Shown here one piece after another: positions 12,428-24,716 of a stretch of DNA of 64,000 nt. The stretch covers positions 45,141,832-45,205,831 of the forward strand of contig NC_063172.1 in NCBI RefSeq assembly GCF_023159225.1, written 5' to 3'. Both the position numbers and the translations under genes were made by a program. The number at the start of each line of letters is the position of its first letter. The first letter of the stretch is position 1. This DNA comes from Perognathus longimembris pacificus (Eukaryota; Chordata; Mammalia; Rodentia; Heteromyidae). The notes below the pieces were generated by a model that had not been told where the DNA came from, searched no databases, and worked only from the letters and a program-made list of their open reading frames with translations.

Positions 12428-12917
12428 TGTCAGGCCTTTTATCTCCCATGTGGCCCCTTTCACCCTCAAGCACGAGCTGCCTGACCAGCAGGTAGCAAGG
12501 GCGGAGCGAGGGCCACATGAAAGCCTTGGACTCGTGTGTGAACGCTAAGACGCCCCTCCCCCCTTTACTCACTAAGAACAAAGGACACAGTATGCGAGGG
12601 CTTCTCAGGGAAAACTCCTTGGAATTCCATTTAATAAAGGGAAGGGCAAATACATTTATAGCAGTAATGACAGTGGGAAGGGGAAGGACTTGGAGCGTCT
12701 AGCTAGGCATTAGTGATTGGCTAATAAGCTGTCCATCCAAGAGCGACACCCTAAGACCTCCTCCAAGGTTAATGTCACATCCCATAGGACCCCACTCCCC
12801 CTGAGCTTGGCCAGCACCATTGTGGCACACGTGCTCACAGACGGAGGGCGGGGCTGGTTTGGCTACCTCTTCCCATTCTGGACCCGGAAGGGGGTAGGAA
12901 TGGCTAACAGTCATACA
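12428..12917 (-). mobile_element. LTR A family, second copy (minus strand)
   Basis: On the minus strand it starts TGTATGACTG and ends CCTGACA, with TATAAATG near 12656 and TTATTAAATGG near 12632. It is homologous throughout to LTR A at 9216-9735, in the opposite orientation. Confidence 0.7.
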
Positions 12918-13064
12918 GCCCCAGGGCGGGAGGAGAGGCAGCCCTCTCCCCCTCAATGCCAAGCTGATGCCCAACAAAGGGGCAGTTGTTTTTATATCCA
13001 GAATAATCTGAGGCATCATCAAGGAAATACTCAGGGTCATAGGGGATTCTCTGGGTTCCATTTT

Positions 13065-14366
13065 ATACTTTAAATCAACTTTTGTTTAAATAGCATTCCC
13101 TGTGCCCCCTTCCCATGGGTCAAAGAAAAATTATATGGAACTTGAAAAAGGGTGGAGCCATTTTTACAGTTTTGGCCACTTGTTTTCGTTATAAATACAC
13201 ATGACTTTAGCTATGTTCCCGGAGGAGAACCCATATTCCATTTCAAATTTTAGAAATGCACTCCACGAAGGAGGCAAATCAGGCTGAGAATGTATTTCAA
13301 AATGAGACTGTGAAAGAAAACAGGGACTAGATCTTGTTTTACAGGGCAGGTAATATATTTCAATGCTTACTCTGAAGACCGTGAGAAGATAGTAAAGGAT
13401 ATGAGTAAGTATTGACTAGATGTGCATGCAGATTCAGAATGAGCTCACCACATCACCTGATACCCACATTTTGCCTCCCTATAAACTTTGTGAGTAGTTC
13501 AGCCTCCCTGTCTCAGTTTCTCATTCACAAAAGAGAACAATAATGATTATACAAACCCCTCACCCCATGGTCTGGTTCAAGAATTCAATCTGTTTGTACC
13601 TGGGGGGTATTTGGGATTATGTTTGTTATTTAGTAAAGGCTTGGAAAATTATCTACATTTATACTTACCTGGTCCTTAAGAATATCTAATATTAGCATCA
13701 GTGACACTCACTAGAAACTGTGTTGGAAATGAGCTTTACAACTTGTAGGTTGAGAAGTCAAAGGAATGGGAAAAAATGAGGGAGGAGGTAATGTTGTTTA
13801 AAAACAAATGTCCTTATTACCTTACTTATGCAACTGTAACTTCTCTGTATATCACCTGTACAATAAAATTAAATTTAAAAGTAAAGAACATCCAACATTA
13901 TGTCTGCAATTGAGTTCTGATCTTCCCTCCCAGATTCACTTATTGTTTCAACTATTTTCATTTAAAAAAAGGCATGTACTATGCATAGGACTAGAACCCC
14001 AAACAACCACATTATTAATTTGCAGGTGAACCATTCTGCACACTCATAATCAGGAGGCCAGAAGGAAAATCAACTGCCCTGACCTTCATATCAAGCAGAG
14101 GGGAGAAAAACATCACAAGGAGCATGGCCAGAGATACAGAGGGAACATTCCATAAAGATGAAGGGTCAGTTCATTAACTAGACTTAAAAATCCTAAATTA
14201 TCATGTACACCATAGTACAGTTTTAAAATGTAGGAAACAAATTTGACAGAACTGAAAAAGAAGAGACAAATGTGTAATCATACTTCAAAATGTTAACATT
14301 CCTCTTTCAATGATAAAGTTGATGGGGGGTTTTTGACCTGCAAGAATATAGAAGAGATGAACTCTA
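13065..14366. other. Unassigned intron-like DNA
   Basis: Apart from the possible L1 end at 13800-13890 I see nothing assignable. Confidence 0.55.
13800..13890 (+). mobile_element. Probable old LINE-1 3' end
   Basis: ATGCAACTGTAACTTCTCTG, then TATATCACCTGTACAATAAAA followed by an A-rich stretch follows the pattern of the L1 terminus at 49700-49740, but is diverged. It is short, so family assignment is tentative. Confidence 0.45.
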
Positions 14367-14382
14367 TCAACTAATTTGACCT

Positions 14383-14417
14383 GCTGGGAATATGGCCTAG
14401 TGGCAAGAGTGTGTGCC
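14383..14417 (+). mobile_element. 35-nt tailless ID-SINE fragment with 16-bp target duplication
   Basis: Only the 5' half of the ID head (GCTGGGAATATGGCCTAGTG, then GCAAGAGTGTGTGCC) is present. It lies between two perfect copies of TCAACTAATTTGACCT (14367-14382 and 14418-14433). It has no right arm and no A tail. The break falls where the anticodon loop of the parental tRNA would be. Confidence 0.88.
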
Positions 14418-14799
14418 TCAACTAATTTGACCTAACTGACATTAATCAAATGCAAAGCAAAAAATTTCAGGTATACTCTTGGGTGCCTGTGAACCCATCT
14501 CCAAAATAAACTATATGTGATTTTATAAAAATATCAAAAAATTTAACACATTAAAATGATACAGAATGTATAATTTAACTGCAATCAGTTAAATTAGATA
14601 CCAAGAAGACATCTATAAAAGCTCTACATTTGAAAAAAACCTAAAAAACATATATAACCTATGAGTCAAATTAGAATGTATTTTAAGTCAGATGGTATGG
14701 AAAACAAAACACATTTGTGAGACACAACTAAAGTATCACTTAGAGGACATTTTACCATTAAAAATGCTGATATGAAAAAAATAAATTCTTACTATGGAA

Positions 14800-14885
14800 T
14801 GAAGGCTGGCTCCAAACTTCTGTTCCCCTGCCTTAGTCTCCCATGTGCTGAGATTATAGGCACGTAACACCATGCCTAGATAAGG
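14800..14885 (-). mobile_element. B1-like SINE fragment
   Basis: GTCTCCCATGTGCTGAGATT, then ATAGGCACGTAACACCATGC is a diverged reverse-complement B1/7SL-type segment. Confidence 0.55.
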
Positions 14886-15839
14886 AAGATTTAATATAAT
14901 GACTTGAGATTAAGAAACTAGACCAAAAAAATGAACAAACTAATCCTAAAATAGGCCATAAGAAAGAAATGATTAACAATCATAAATCAGATTAATATTA
15001 CAGTAATCTCAAAATGGAAAGTAGAAAAGTTAGCAATGAACATTTTAGATTTTGAAGTTTTTTTCTGAAAAATAAATGAAATTAGTAAATACTAGCAATA
15101 CTACTGATCTTTTAAAAAGAGAAAACTCAAAATGCCAGGAATAAAAGAAAGGGCCTGCTATAAGAGCTACAAACATTAAATGTATAATAAATTAATATTA
15201 AAAACAATTTTATGCTAATAAGTCACCCAGAATTAAAAGTAATACATTTATGAAAGAAACTGAGTTGGTCACTAAAAGTCTCTCACAAAGACAAAGAAGG
15301 GTTCACTAGTGAATGAACACTGTAAGACTTTTTTTAATTAAAAGAATTTTCCAAATTGCTTTGTGAAAGCATCATAGCAATGATACCCAAACTGACAAAT
15401 ATATTGAAAGAAATGGAAATTAAAGACACATTTCATTTATGAACATAGACTGGAAAATCCTTAGCAAAATTTAAAATAAATCCATCTGTATATGAAAATG
15501 ACAATCTTTCATGTGCCATGGATTTTAACCTAAAAATCATTGGACTGACTAAAACAAATCAATATACTTTATCCAGAAAAGTATTTTACAAAATTCAACA
15601 TATATTTATTATTACAAATCTTAGCAAACAGGGAAACACTAAAACGTTCTCATTCTAAAAAACATCTACAGCAATGGTGTGTATACAATATTATTAATAT
15701 AGTTAGTGCTCTGCTAAATGATACATTTAAACATTGTTGCAATAGTCAAATTTAACAAGATTATCATTCTGTGAATGTAAAGGCTCTGGGTTAGTTCCAT
15801 AACAATGAGAATATTATTTCCTTTTTTTCTAGAGGAAAG
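14886..15839. other. AT-rich unassigned DNA
   Basis: Very A/T-rich with no frames or repeats that I can name. It could hold the lost 3' end of the ERV-L remnant next to it. Confidence 0.5.
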
Positions 15840-17060
15840 ATGTACAATTGATTGTCCATTAGCTATGGGAACTGTGATAGTTTTCCATCGACCCTAACCA
15901 CAGAACAAGTTAATACCAAAAGGCACCTTAGGGGATCTTCTAGGACCCAGACACTAGGAAGCAGCTATCCGATGGCCCCTGATTGCAAACTGGTCCATCA
16001 CCCCAGCCAGCACAGTAGCTTCCTTCTTTGCTTGTCCATTCAGAGGCATGAGGATGCCACAGCGTTCAGGGAGCAGAATTCACTTCCAGTTCAATGGAAC
16101 CATTGTGTCTGCCAATTGAAACATTCCTCTCTTTAGGACAAAGGCCTCTAGGTCGGCACAAAGTAAGGTCATGGGAACAGGAAACAAAAATTTTGTTAAT
16201 TAGTCACTAAGAGTAATCGTGGGTGGTGTCACTACCATGTTCATCATATGATTCTTCAATCCATTGATTCTAATTACAGAGAAAAATGCCACCTATTCAA
16301 TTCACAGTAGTATCACAGTCTCCTGGGGAAGTTTGGTAGGCTTGATGGGAGTTATGACATCATGACGAAGTCTTCCACCCCACTGTCCTGCCAGCAGCTG
16401 CAGGATGTCATAGCAAAACCAGTGAATTCTACCACCATGAACATTATGTCTATCCTTTGCTCGAAGGTGAGTCCCTTGACCAGAAACAATGCTATTTGAA
16501 TACCATGATGGCAGATCAAACATTCTATAAGTCCATGGATGGTAATTTATCCCAATCATTGTATGCAAGGAAGGTGTATATATGGAAATATGAATCCAGT
16601 AAGAACAAATACTGCTCTATGGCAGAAGCGATCCAAAGGAATATATCCACCATCATTAGCTGCAATCACTCTGGAGAATAGTACCCTACCAGCCACTCAC
16701 TACTCATCTCTTCGGTCAGCTGACTGGGCAATCACCAATGGCCATAGCTGGGTCAGCATGGTGATTCAGTCATGCTTTCGAAGCCATGCATAATCCCCAC
16801 CCAGTGGTTCATGGCCATTTTGCATACGGCTCCACTGTGCAAGAACAGGAGTGGCATGGGAAAAAGGATTGCTATCCACAAAAAGGAGCCACCTTTTCAC
16901 TTAATCACTAACATCCTCCTCCACTCAGGTTATCTTTTGGTATTGTGTCCACTCAGCAAGGTCTACTACCTACCACATCCCCAATTTCCTTGTGACCAAT
17001 TTTCCAGTCATGTCTCTTCTAAGTCCCTAACCAGCTAGCCAAACAATTCACTCAAGAGCT
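15840..17060 (-). pseudogene. Decayed ERV-L-type pol remnant (integrase to dUTPase region)
   Basis: The minus strand holds fragments in the order expected of an ERV-L pol 3' half. A short block with GQGTH and IHW at about 16370-16480 recalls the integrase catalytic core. Further along, near 15850-16130, a segment resembles the ERV-L pol C-terminal (dUTPase) region. Frames are broken by stops and shifts, so nothing is expressible. The family call rests on a few motifs and remembered layout, so moderate confidence. The right boundary is not clear. Confidence 0.5.
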
Positions 17061-18679
17061 CATACATCTATAAAGTCACTCAACTGGCCACTTCTCCTTG
17101 CAATCCAACTACCAGAGACACTGCTCAGTGTTCTGCCCACCTAGAGAATTTCCCTTTACCAGCGTCCTTTCAAGGTCATCCTAGTACAGTCAAAGTGCTA
17201 TATCTACTCTTTCATGGTGCCTGAATATCCCACAGAAGGTTCTGGAAAGCAGGCCCCAGTTTCTTCTTCTGCCAGCTGATCACAGGAAACTTACTATAAA
17301 GCCACAGGTACGGAATGAGAAGAATAAGAGTGCGACAGGACTTGAGACCATAGGCATTTGGGCTATTTCTTATAACTTATTGGTTCCTCTCTTTACTACT
17401 GGGAAGCGTGTATATTCTCATCTGAATATTTGAGAGGTATTGAATTTTTGCAATCTATTTTGAGATTCTATCATTTTAGATTTTCAGAGGAATAGGAGTA
17501 GAAAGAATCATCAAGAATAAAGATTAACTGAGTTTTGGTCCCACATCCTATTATTATTTTTCCAATTTCACCAAAACCTCATTTTTTCAGACTAGTGTTC
17601 AATTGAAATCCTGTTAATGCTCATGAGGCTTGTGTGGCAAAATGGCAAAATGTCTAAGAATTACAAAGACCTAAGTTTGATATTTGCCAATACCATTGCT
17701 TGGCAATTAAATCTCTAGGCTTCCTGTAATTTTGGGTCTTATGCATAAACTTTTAATCTACCTTCTGAGAGTACAGAGTAGATGTTGAATGTTCTCACCA
17801 CAAAAAAATGATAATAAAGTGCGATCCATATGTTAGCTAGATTTAACCACTCTATATGTGAAATATGTCGTACTTGATAAGTATGTATCATTTTACCTGT
17901 AGGTTTTTATAAATAAACTCTCGGGTTCTCACCTGCCACTTAGCAGATAGTTAAGGCCTTTATGTCTTGCACTCATGACTGTTCTGTGGCAGACCACCTA
18001 CTTGGACAGAGCCTTCAATCATTCTAAAGAGGCCAGGAAAGCAAGACTGGGGAATGGATATTTGAAGGCCTAGGCCAGCCCCAAGCCTCTGGTACAGAGA
18101 AGAACACTCAAAGTAAAACATCATGGAAGGATCCAAAACAGATTCCCATATACACAATATAGTTCAGGCCCATATAGTTTGCCCAAGGGCAAACACACCC
18201 AATCCAGCCCCTCTTTTCTCCAGGATGGCTCTAAGCCTGACCTCTTAGTACATCCAAGAAAATATTCAAACAACTGGCCATCCAATAGTGCTATCCACCT
18301 TCTTCCAGTGATAGGAATATCTGGAAACAGCATATATATCTGAGAATGGCATTAGAGGGGCTGCTGCCCACTAAAGTCATATATCTGAGGACAGCTGACT
18401 TCCACAATGCCATCGTTTTCACAGTGCTGTGAAAAACACACCAAATCCCCTCACCCTCCTAAGATTTTTATTAAAAATGGAGGGAATACTACCTATGAGA
18501 TAATGAACGGGCTCTAAGAAAATGAATTCAATCAGGGAAAAGCCTTATATAGGTATGTTTACATTTTACAAGAGCTTAGGATTTTTGTTTTTTTCCTTTA
18601 GGAATTTTATGTATTTTATTTAAATATATGGAAAATTGTTATGGATGGCTCAAGGTGGTATTTATCCTGTTTTTTTATT
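17061..18679. other. Unassigned intron-like DNA
   Basis: No gene or clear repeat recognised. The first 250 bases may still be ERV-L derived. Confidence 0.5.
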
Positions 18680-18870
18680 TTTGTAGTTTTTTATTCTTTT
18701 ATTATTAAAAAGGTGAGGTACACAGAGATTACAATAACATGTCAGGTAATGAGTACATTTCTTTTTAGACAATGTCACCCCTTCCCCAGGCTCTCTCCCA
18801 ATGTTTTCTTCCATTCCTCACACGAGTTATATAGTTAATTTTCAACATAGTGTCTAGTGAGCATATCTCT
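18680..18870 (-). mobile_element. Old LINE-1 3' end fragment
   Basis: ACACAGAGATTACAATAAC, then GTCAGGTAATGAGTACATTT and a C-rich stretch with CTTCCCCAGG is the reverse complement of an older L1 3' UTR layout (tail, termination sequence, G-rich tract). Confidence 0.5.
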
Positions 18871-19117
18871 GTTTCTTTCATGGTTCTGAGCACCACAGTT
18901 ATTGATAGCATGTCTGAACCTCTCTCTACAACACCACAGTAATCAAGGGGATCTTTCTAAAACACGGTGCATCACTTTTCTAGCTAAACTTTCCAATGTA
19001 TTCTTAGAATATTTGAAATTAAATCTAAATTCTTTACTATGGTTAATAAAACTACACACAACTTCTTTTCTGAGTCTATATCAGTTTTGTTTTAGGCTAG
19101 ATAAAGTGTGAAATACC

Positions 19118-19119
<2 letters not shown>

Positions 19120-19166
<47 letters not shown>
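19120..19166. repeat. (CA)n microsatellite
   Basis: About 23 CA units, not next to a recognisable SINE. Confidence 0.97.
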
Positions 19167-19168
<2 letters not shown>

Positions 19169-19569
19169 ACTCCTTCAGTTCTTACACAAAAGTTTTAGAA
19201 GTTTGGTTGAAAGAGAAAACAAAGCTGAGGACTTATTAAGATTAACAAACTCTCCCAAGAGCACCTACCTAGTAAGGCTTGCAGCTGCTTCACACCCAGT
19301 TTCCAACAATAACTAGCACTTACTACATATCTTGTGCTAGACAATGAACTAATGTCTTTATATAAAGGTATCCACTTAATAGGATATATGACACATGATG
19401 AAATTATTATTCTCAAATGGAGAAAGAAACTGGGACTCAAAGAAGTAACTGGATTAGGTCAAAGAAGTAGGAAATGGCAAGACTAGAGTTTAAATAAACC
19501 CAGGACAGTCCCACTTCATGCTGCTAAACCTAAGCATTTCTTCCTTCACATCCTCCTGCTCTTCCTCTT

Positions 19570-19625
19570 CTTATGCCAATCCTGGAGCTCAAGCTCAAAG
19601 CCTGGGAACTGTCCCTGGGCTTATT
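19570..19625 (-). mobile_element. SINE right-arm fragment
   Basis: CCAATCCTGGAGCTCAAGCT, then GGGAACTGTCCCTGGGCTT is the reverse complement of the shared right arm. It appears cut by the next SINE. Confidence 0.65.
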
Positions 19626-19636
19626 TTGAAGAGCTT

Positions 19637-19856
19637 AGGTTTTGTTTTTGTTTTTGTTTTGTCCAGTCCTGGGGCTTGGACTCAGGGCCTGAGCACTGTC
19701 CCTGGCTTCTTTTTGCTCAAGGCTAGCACTCTGCCTCTTGAGCCACAGCGCCACTTCTGGCCATTTTCTGTATATGTGGTGCTGGGGAATTGAACCCAGG
19801 GCCTCATGAATACGAGGCAGGCACTCTAGCCACTAGGCCATATCCCCAGCCCCTAG
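19637..19856 (-). mobile_element. SINE, ID head with shared right arm
   Basis: Full length on the minus strand: GGGGCTGGGGATATGGCCTA head (19856 downward), linker with ATATACAGAAAATGGCCAGA, right arm, and A-rich tail seen as GTTTTT repeats at 19637-19660. Confidence 0.92.
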
Positions 19857-19858
19857 GT

Positions 19859-19859
<1 letters not shown>

Positions 19860-19893
<34 letters not shown>
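19860..19893 (-). repeat. 34-nt poly-T (poly-A on minus strand)
   Basis: A pure T run between a SINE head and non-repeat sequence (19894-20330). On the minus strand it follows that sequence like a poly-A tail, so it could mark the 3' end of a retrocopy. Confidence 0.9.
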
Positions 19894-19897
<4 letters not shown>

Positions 19898-20330
19898 CAT
19901 TTTTAGCAAGTTTACTTAGGCTCATCTACCCACCCCCCGCAAAAAAAAAAAAATCATATTATTCTGTATGAGTCAGTACTTTGCTGAGATAATTTTTTTC
20001 AATAGCATCTGTTTCATCAAGTAAAATTCCTACTCTAATTGCTACATAAAAGATCAGCCATTGTATCATTCTTACCATCTGTACAAATACAATTTCTAGA
20101 TATGGAAGGGGGTTGGCCATTTTTATGTTTCATATCATGTTCCTACAGCTTGTTTTATGCTGTATTTTGGAGTCCAACTGGAAGATAAATTTTTGCCCCT
20201 CTGTCTAAAGTAGTTGCACGTACAACCAGTTTATGATTATAACCCATTGTCGTTCCTATCTCTTATATTTTTCGAGTATTAACTCATTCCATGTTTGAAA
20301 CCAAAAGACAATCACTGTGCTATTTATCTA
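19894..20330 (-). other. Possible retrocopy 3' end next to a 34-nt poly-A
   Basis: On the minus strand this non-repeat segment ends at the poly-A of 19893-19860. A short frame (20255-20160 region) is not matched to a known protein, and no target duplication is found. A processed pseudogene of a 3' UTR is possible but unproven. Confidence 0.25.
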
Positions 20331-21879
20331 TGAAAGGTGATTGTGCACAGTTTAACATCTGGCAAGCAAACGAAAACCGTGACTATTTCTGTTAACATAG
20401 GAGGAATCCCCATCAGGGAAGTGACTTCAACTGAAGGGAAATTTTTGGATAGGAGGAAGAGGGAAGAAAAGAAAAAGAGCAAATAAAACTTGCCAAGGGA
20501 CCACTGTGTTGGGAGCCTTTTCTCTAGACTCGGTGCATTGAAAAACTCCATTATGGAGGTATCATTCAAATTCACACTTGAGCAAAACAGTATCTAAGAC
20601 TATTATTCCACAACTAATATGGTGAAGATGGGAATGGGCCCCAGCTGTCCCGTGCCATGAAATTGTGCAGCTTTCAGAATGAAGCTAATTGGACAGCATA
20701 TCTACTCTGTAGCATAGTGGAGAGGGAAAGAAATGAGTCCCAGATTTGACAGTGAAGACTGCCAACTTCAGAAAAGAACCACAGAAGGAGGGTGGGAAGA
20801 GAGGAGAGCTGAGGTGCAACAGTGATCACCAGCACAATAGGAAAGATAATTTCAAAGGAAGGGTAGTTGAGAATGGTCAGCATTAGGAAGTTCAATCAAT
20901 AAAAGAACAGGCTCTCCACCTGCTAATGCAATCACCATTAACCTGAAAAAGCATACAAATAATCATTAATGCCTTCTCCCTAGTAGCAGGGCTCAAATGA
21001 ATTCCCTTTCCAGTCCTCCCTTTCCATCCTTCCTGCCCTCAGTCTACCCCAAACTTTTACTCCCCCGTTGAGAATCTTGTAGCCTGGTCTTATGGTTTCT
21101 AGTTGGTGCCCTGGATTCACCCAGCTTCCTCTCTTCAAAATAGTTTCATGTGACTCTTCTGTGCAGAGTTCTAAAGGGCCTTCCCTGCCCCCAGCCACAA
21201 ATCCAGTATTTTTCTAGTCTTTCCACTCTTTAGACATCTTTTTAATTTGAAGCTGCTCTCCCATATGGCACTAACTAACCCTATGAGCTTTATCTGCTTG
21301 ACTTGATTGGTGGCTGTGCACTACTTGCTGTCTGACCTTCTTTATTCTATCTATACCTCAATTTATCATCTGCAAACATGGAAATAATTTTTAAAGAATA
21401 GTGCTTATCCCCTATAGTTAGGGAATAAAACATGCAAAACCTTGAAATAGTGCCTGCCTGCACTATTGAATAAGCACTCAATGAATTTTAGCTATAATTG
21501 TATTAACTTTATGATTTTATAATTACCTTTTCAGCTAAATGTCATACAAAAAAAAAACACCAACAACAAACAGAACTGTACCATGAACAGTGGTATTGGT
21601 ACCAGGTAACATTTAGCCTCCACGTTATGCTTTTAGCCAGTTTGCCATGATCCCAGCAAACTGCCCAAGTTCTGCCTCTAAAAGGCTCTGCAGGTATTTG
21701 TTCTGACTATCTACTCTGAAGAGCCAGTCATACTCAAATTATTGATACCTTAGTCATTCTAAATCCAATTACTACCCTTTCAGAAGCATTGTCGCTGAAC
21801 TCTTTCTGAGAGCAATAGCCTACCAATTTGGAATTTTTTACTTTTTGTGTAATGCTCATTAATTTATTGCTTGTAATTG
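20331..21879. other. Unassigned intron-like DNA
   Basis: Nothing recognised. Confidence 0.55.
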
Positions 21880-22076
21880 TTTTTTGCCAATCCGGGGGCT
21901 TGAACTCAGGGACCTGGGCACTGTCCCTGAGCTTCTTTTGCAGAAGGCTAGCATGCCAACAGCTGAGCCACAGCACCACTTCTGGCTTTTTCTGTTTATG
22001 TGGTACTGAGGAATTGAACCCAGGGCTTCGTGCATGCTAGGCAAGCACTCTACCAATAAGCCACATTCCCAGCCCT
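21880..22076 (-). mobile_element. SINE, ID head with shared right arm
   Basis: Reverse-complement ID head (CCACATTCCCAGCCC), a linker with CAGAAAAAGCCAGAAGTGGT on the minus strand, right arm, and a short tail. Confidence 0.9.
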
Positions 22077-23611
22077 GATTGCTTGGGTAAATTTTTAAAC
22101 TACTATAATTTCCTATTACCTTTAAGTCTACAAATAGCTTTCAAATCTATCAGCTCCTTAGGTTTTATTTCCCTGACTATGAGTGCCTGCCCTAGGTGGC
22201 AGGAACTGCGATTTTGCTTGTCTATGTAACTCTGCCCTGCCCAGGGCACTGCCAGGGAGCAGATTCCTAAATACAGGCACATGAAGGGCATGGATTGTCC
22301 TATGCACGCAGCTTCACCATGACTGAAGAAAGAAACAAACTACTTTTCAAGTAAGAAAAAAAAAGCCGATTAAGGTTTTTAAGGATCTCACATTTCCTCC
22401 AAGAAATAACTTTCCAACTTTCTAGGAAATCCATTTTTATTTTAAATGCCTGATACTGCAAACGGTCATCTCTCTCTTCCAGTACACTTGATACATCTTA
22501 ATGGCTAGCAAAGTTGGGGGAGGGGGTTGTTGCCATAGTGACCAAGAGAAATGTCTATAGACAAACAATTTCTGTCACTGAGACAGAAGAGTTTTTCCTG
22601 TTCATCCATCTCTAGCTTGACTTAATATAGTAAATCCCCAAGGCTAAGTTGATTAATTTCAATTACAGAAGACATTGCTCTGGTTCTGACTCCGCAGGAA
22701 AGGTACTAGTAATGTGTCACCAACACTTGACAGTGGCTCAGTCTCAGCAACAGTTTGACAAAAGTAGAACCTCACCACTTGTTGACTGACACCAGTAGAG
22801 TCACATCAGTAATCAATAACAGTTCAGTCTCACTCATAGTTTTGTGTGTCTTAGGACTGGAGCTAAGATGGCCACAGAAATGAAATCAACTATGAGACAT
22901 ATTCATGTGTATAGTTGTAAGTGGTTACATTCACATAAACAATTATTTAACATGTACATAGGCCAGTAGTTACTACCTATTTCCATTATTAATCGTTATC
23001 TCTGGCATCTTTCACCACTTAATCCCATTATTTCCAAAATTAAAATTTAAAGAGGCGACTTCAGTCTGGTTTGGACAATGACACCATTCACTGGGAGACA
23101 CAGGAGAAGTAGATGGGTCGGGGAGTGAGGTTAAATTCATCCCGAGCCATTCTGGCCTTACAATGCCCAACTAGACATGTGTGCTGCTGGCCAAATTCTT
23201 CTAAAATGCCATCCCATTAAACCCAGCACAAGATCAACAAACATCTTATTCACACTAATGGCTTCTGGCTTCTGTGAGTCTGAGGTTTGTATCTCTGATA
23301 TTAGATAATCCATTTCACTGGATGTAATAGAGACCATTCCTTTGAAGAGGAAAATGAGTATTTTCCAACTTTGAAATAGTCTTGCTAAAAGGAAGATTTC
23401 TAATTTCTAGTTAAGCTACAGTGTAGCAAACTTGTATGCAATAAAAACATTGAACAAGGCCAAAGGCAGATTTAAACATCAAACAACCCCATTTTCTTCA
23501 AACACATTGACAATGCTTTCTCTTTAGTCTTTTTCAACAATTATATTTTCCTTACACATGTTTACTACAATAAATTTAAACCTGAAGCAATAAATGCTTA
23601 CTCTTGCATGG
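22077..23611. other. Unassigned intron-like DNA
   Basis: Nothing recognised. Low repeat density suggests ordinary unique sequence. Confidence 0.55.
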
Positions 23612-23845
23612 GATTTTTGTTTTTGTTGGTCCTGGGACTTGAACTCTGGGCACTGTCCCAAGCAACTTTTGCTCAAGGCTGGCATTCTACCACATGTGCC
23701 ACAGTGCCATTCCCAGATTTTTCTGAGTATTTTATTGGAGATAAGAGTCTCATAGGCTTTCCTGCCCCAACGGGCTTCAAACTGCAATCCGCAGATCTCA
23801 GGCTCCTGAGAAGCTAGGATTACAGGCATTGAGTCCCAGGGCCTA
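23612..23845 (-). mobile_element. SINE, B1-like head with ID-like right arm
   Basis: The tail appears as TTTTTGTTTTTG; then GGTCCTGGGACTTGAACTCT (right arm), TTGGAGATAAGAGTCTCATA (linker) and GAAGCTAGGATTACAGGCAT (B1-like head). Moderately diverged. Confidence 0.85.
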
Positions 23846-24660
23846 CCTTTGCCTATGTTTCTTTGCTGTGGTGTATACATTAAAGAACAGGAAGTACTTG
23901 TGTTTCTTACTGTCAGCAGAACTATGTTGAAAACTTAGAAATAACTTGAGAATACCAACATTAGGATTCGTCGCCATGATGTGGTGAAGGCATGGGATGT
24001 GATAGACAGGCTCTTCTGAAGAGACAATGCCGATATTAAACTTATGGCTTAGACTGTGTAACCTCCAACATCCTAAAAATATCCCAGAGACTTTTATGTT
24101 CTTGGCACTAAAGTTTGTAAGATATGACCAGAGGAGGTTGTCCTAATGATATAGGACTAGTTTCATAAGTACATAGATGCCCTCATACTAATTAATATGA
24201 TCACCTTAACTACCATCTAAAAAAGTATTCATTGTCAGGGAGAAAAAAAAAACAGAGGCTATTCTCAGCCACAGCAAATGACCAAAAATTGTGGATGCAC
24301 ATTTCTTTCTGTATAGCTGAATTGCTTGTGATTGTCCGATGAAAACCAAGCCGCAATTACAGTTATAACCTAGTTATAATTTCAAGCCAGACTCTGGATC
24401 TGCCTTTTGGAAGTCTGCTCCAGGCTGGTAAGGCCCATGCCTTCGTTAGATTAACTGTGTGGCCCACATCTGAGGTCATCCTAAATCGCATGATGGAGAG
24501 GATCAAACTCAAATACTTAACTACAATTTGTTTAGTTGGCTGTGAACGTTCATAGGCTTTGGGATTATTGTGTTTGGGGGATGAGAAGGTTAGGGGATTA
24601 ACAATATTTGAAAAATACAGTCACTTTTTCCAAATATACTATCAGAAAGAAAACTCCATT

Positions 24661-24716
24661 TGGGTTGGCCTAGCATGCGCAAGGCCCCGGGTTTGATTCC
24701 CAGTGCTTCAAGAAAA
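24661..24716 (+). mobile_element. ID-type SINE remnant
   Basis: GGTTGGCCTAGCATGCGCAA, then GGCCCCGGGTTTGATTCCCA matches the tRNA-derived second half of an ID element, with a B-box-like GGTTTGATTCC. It leads straight into a purine-only tail. Confidence 0.7.
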
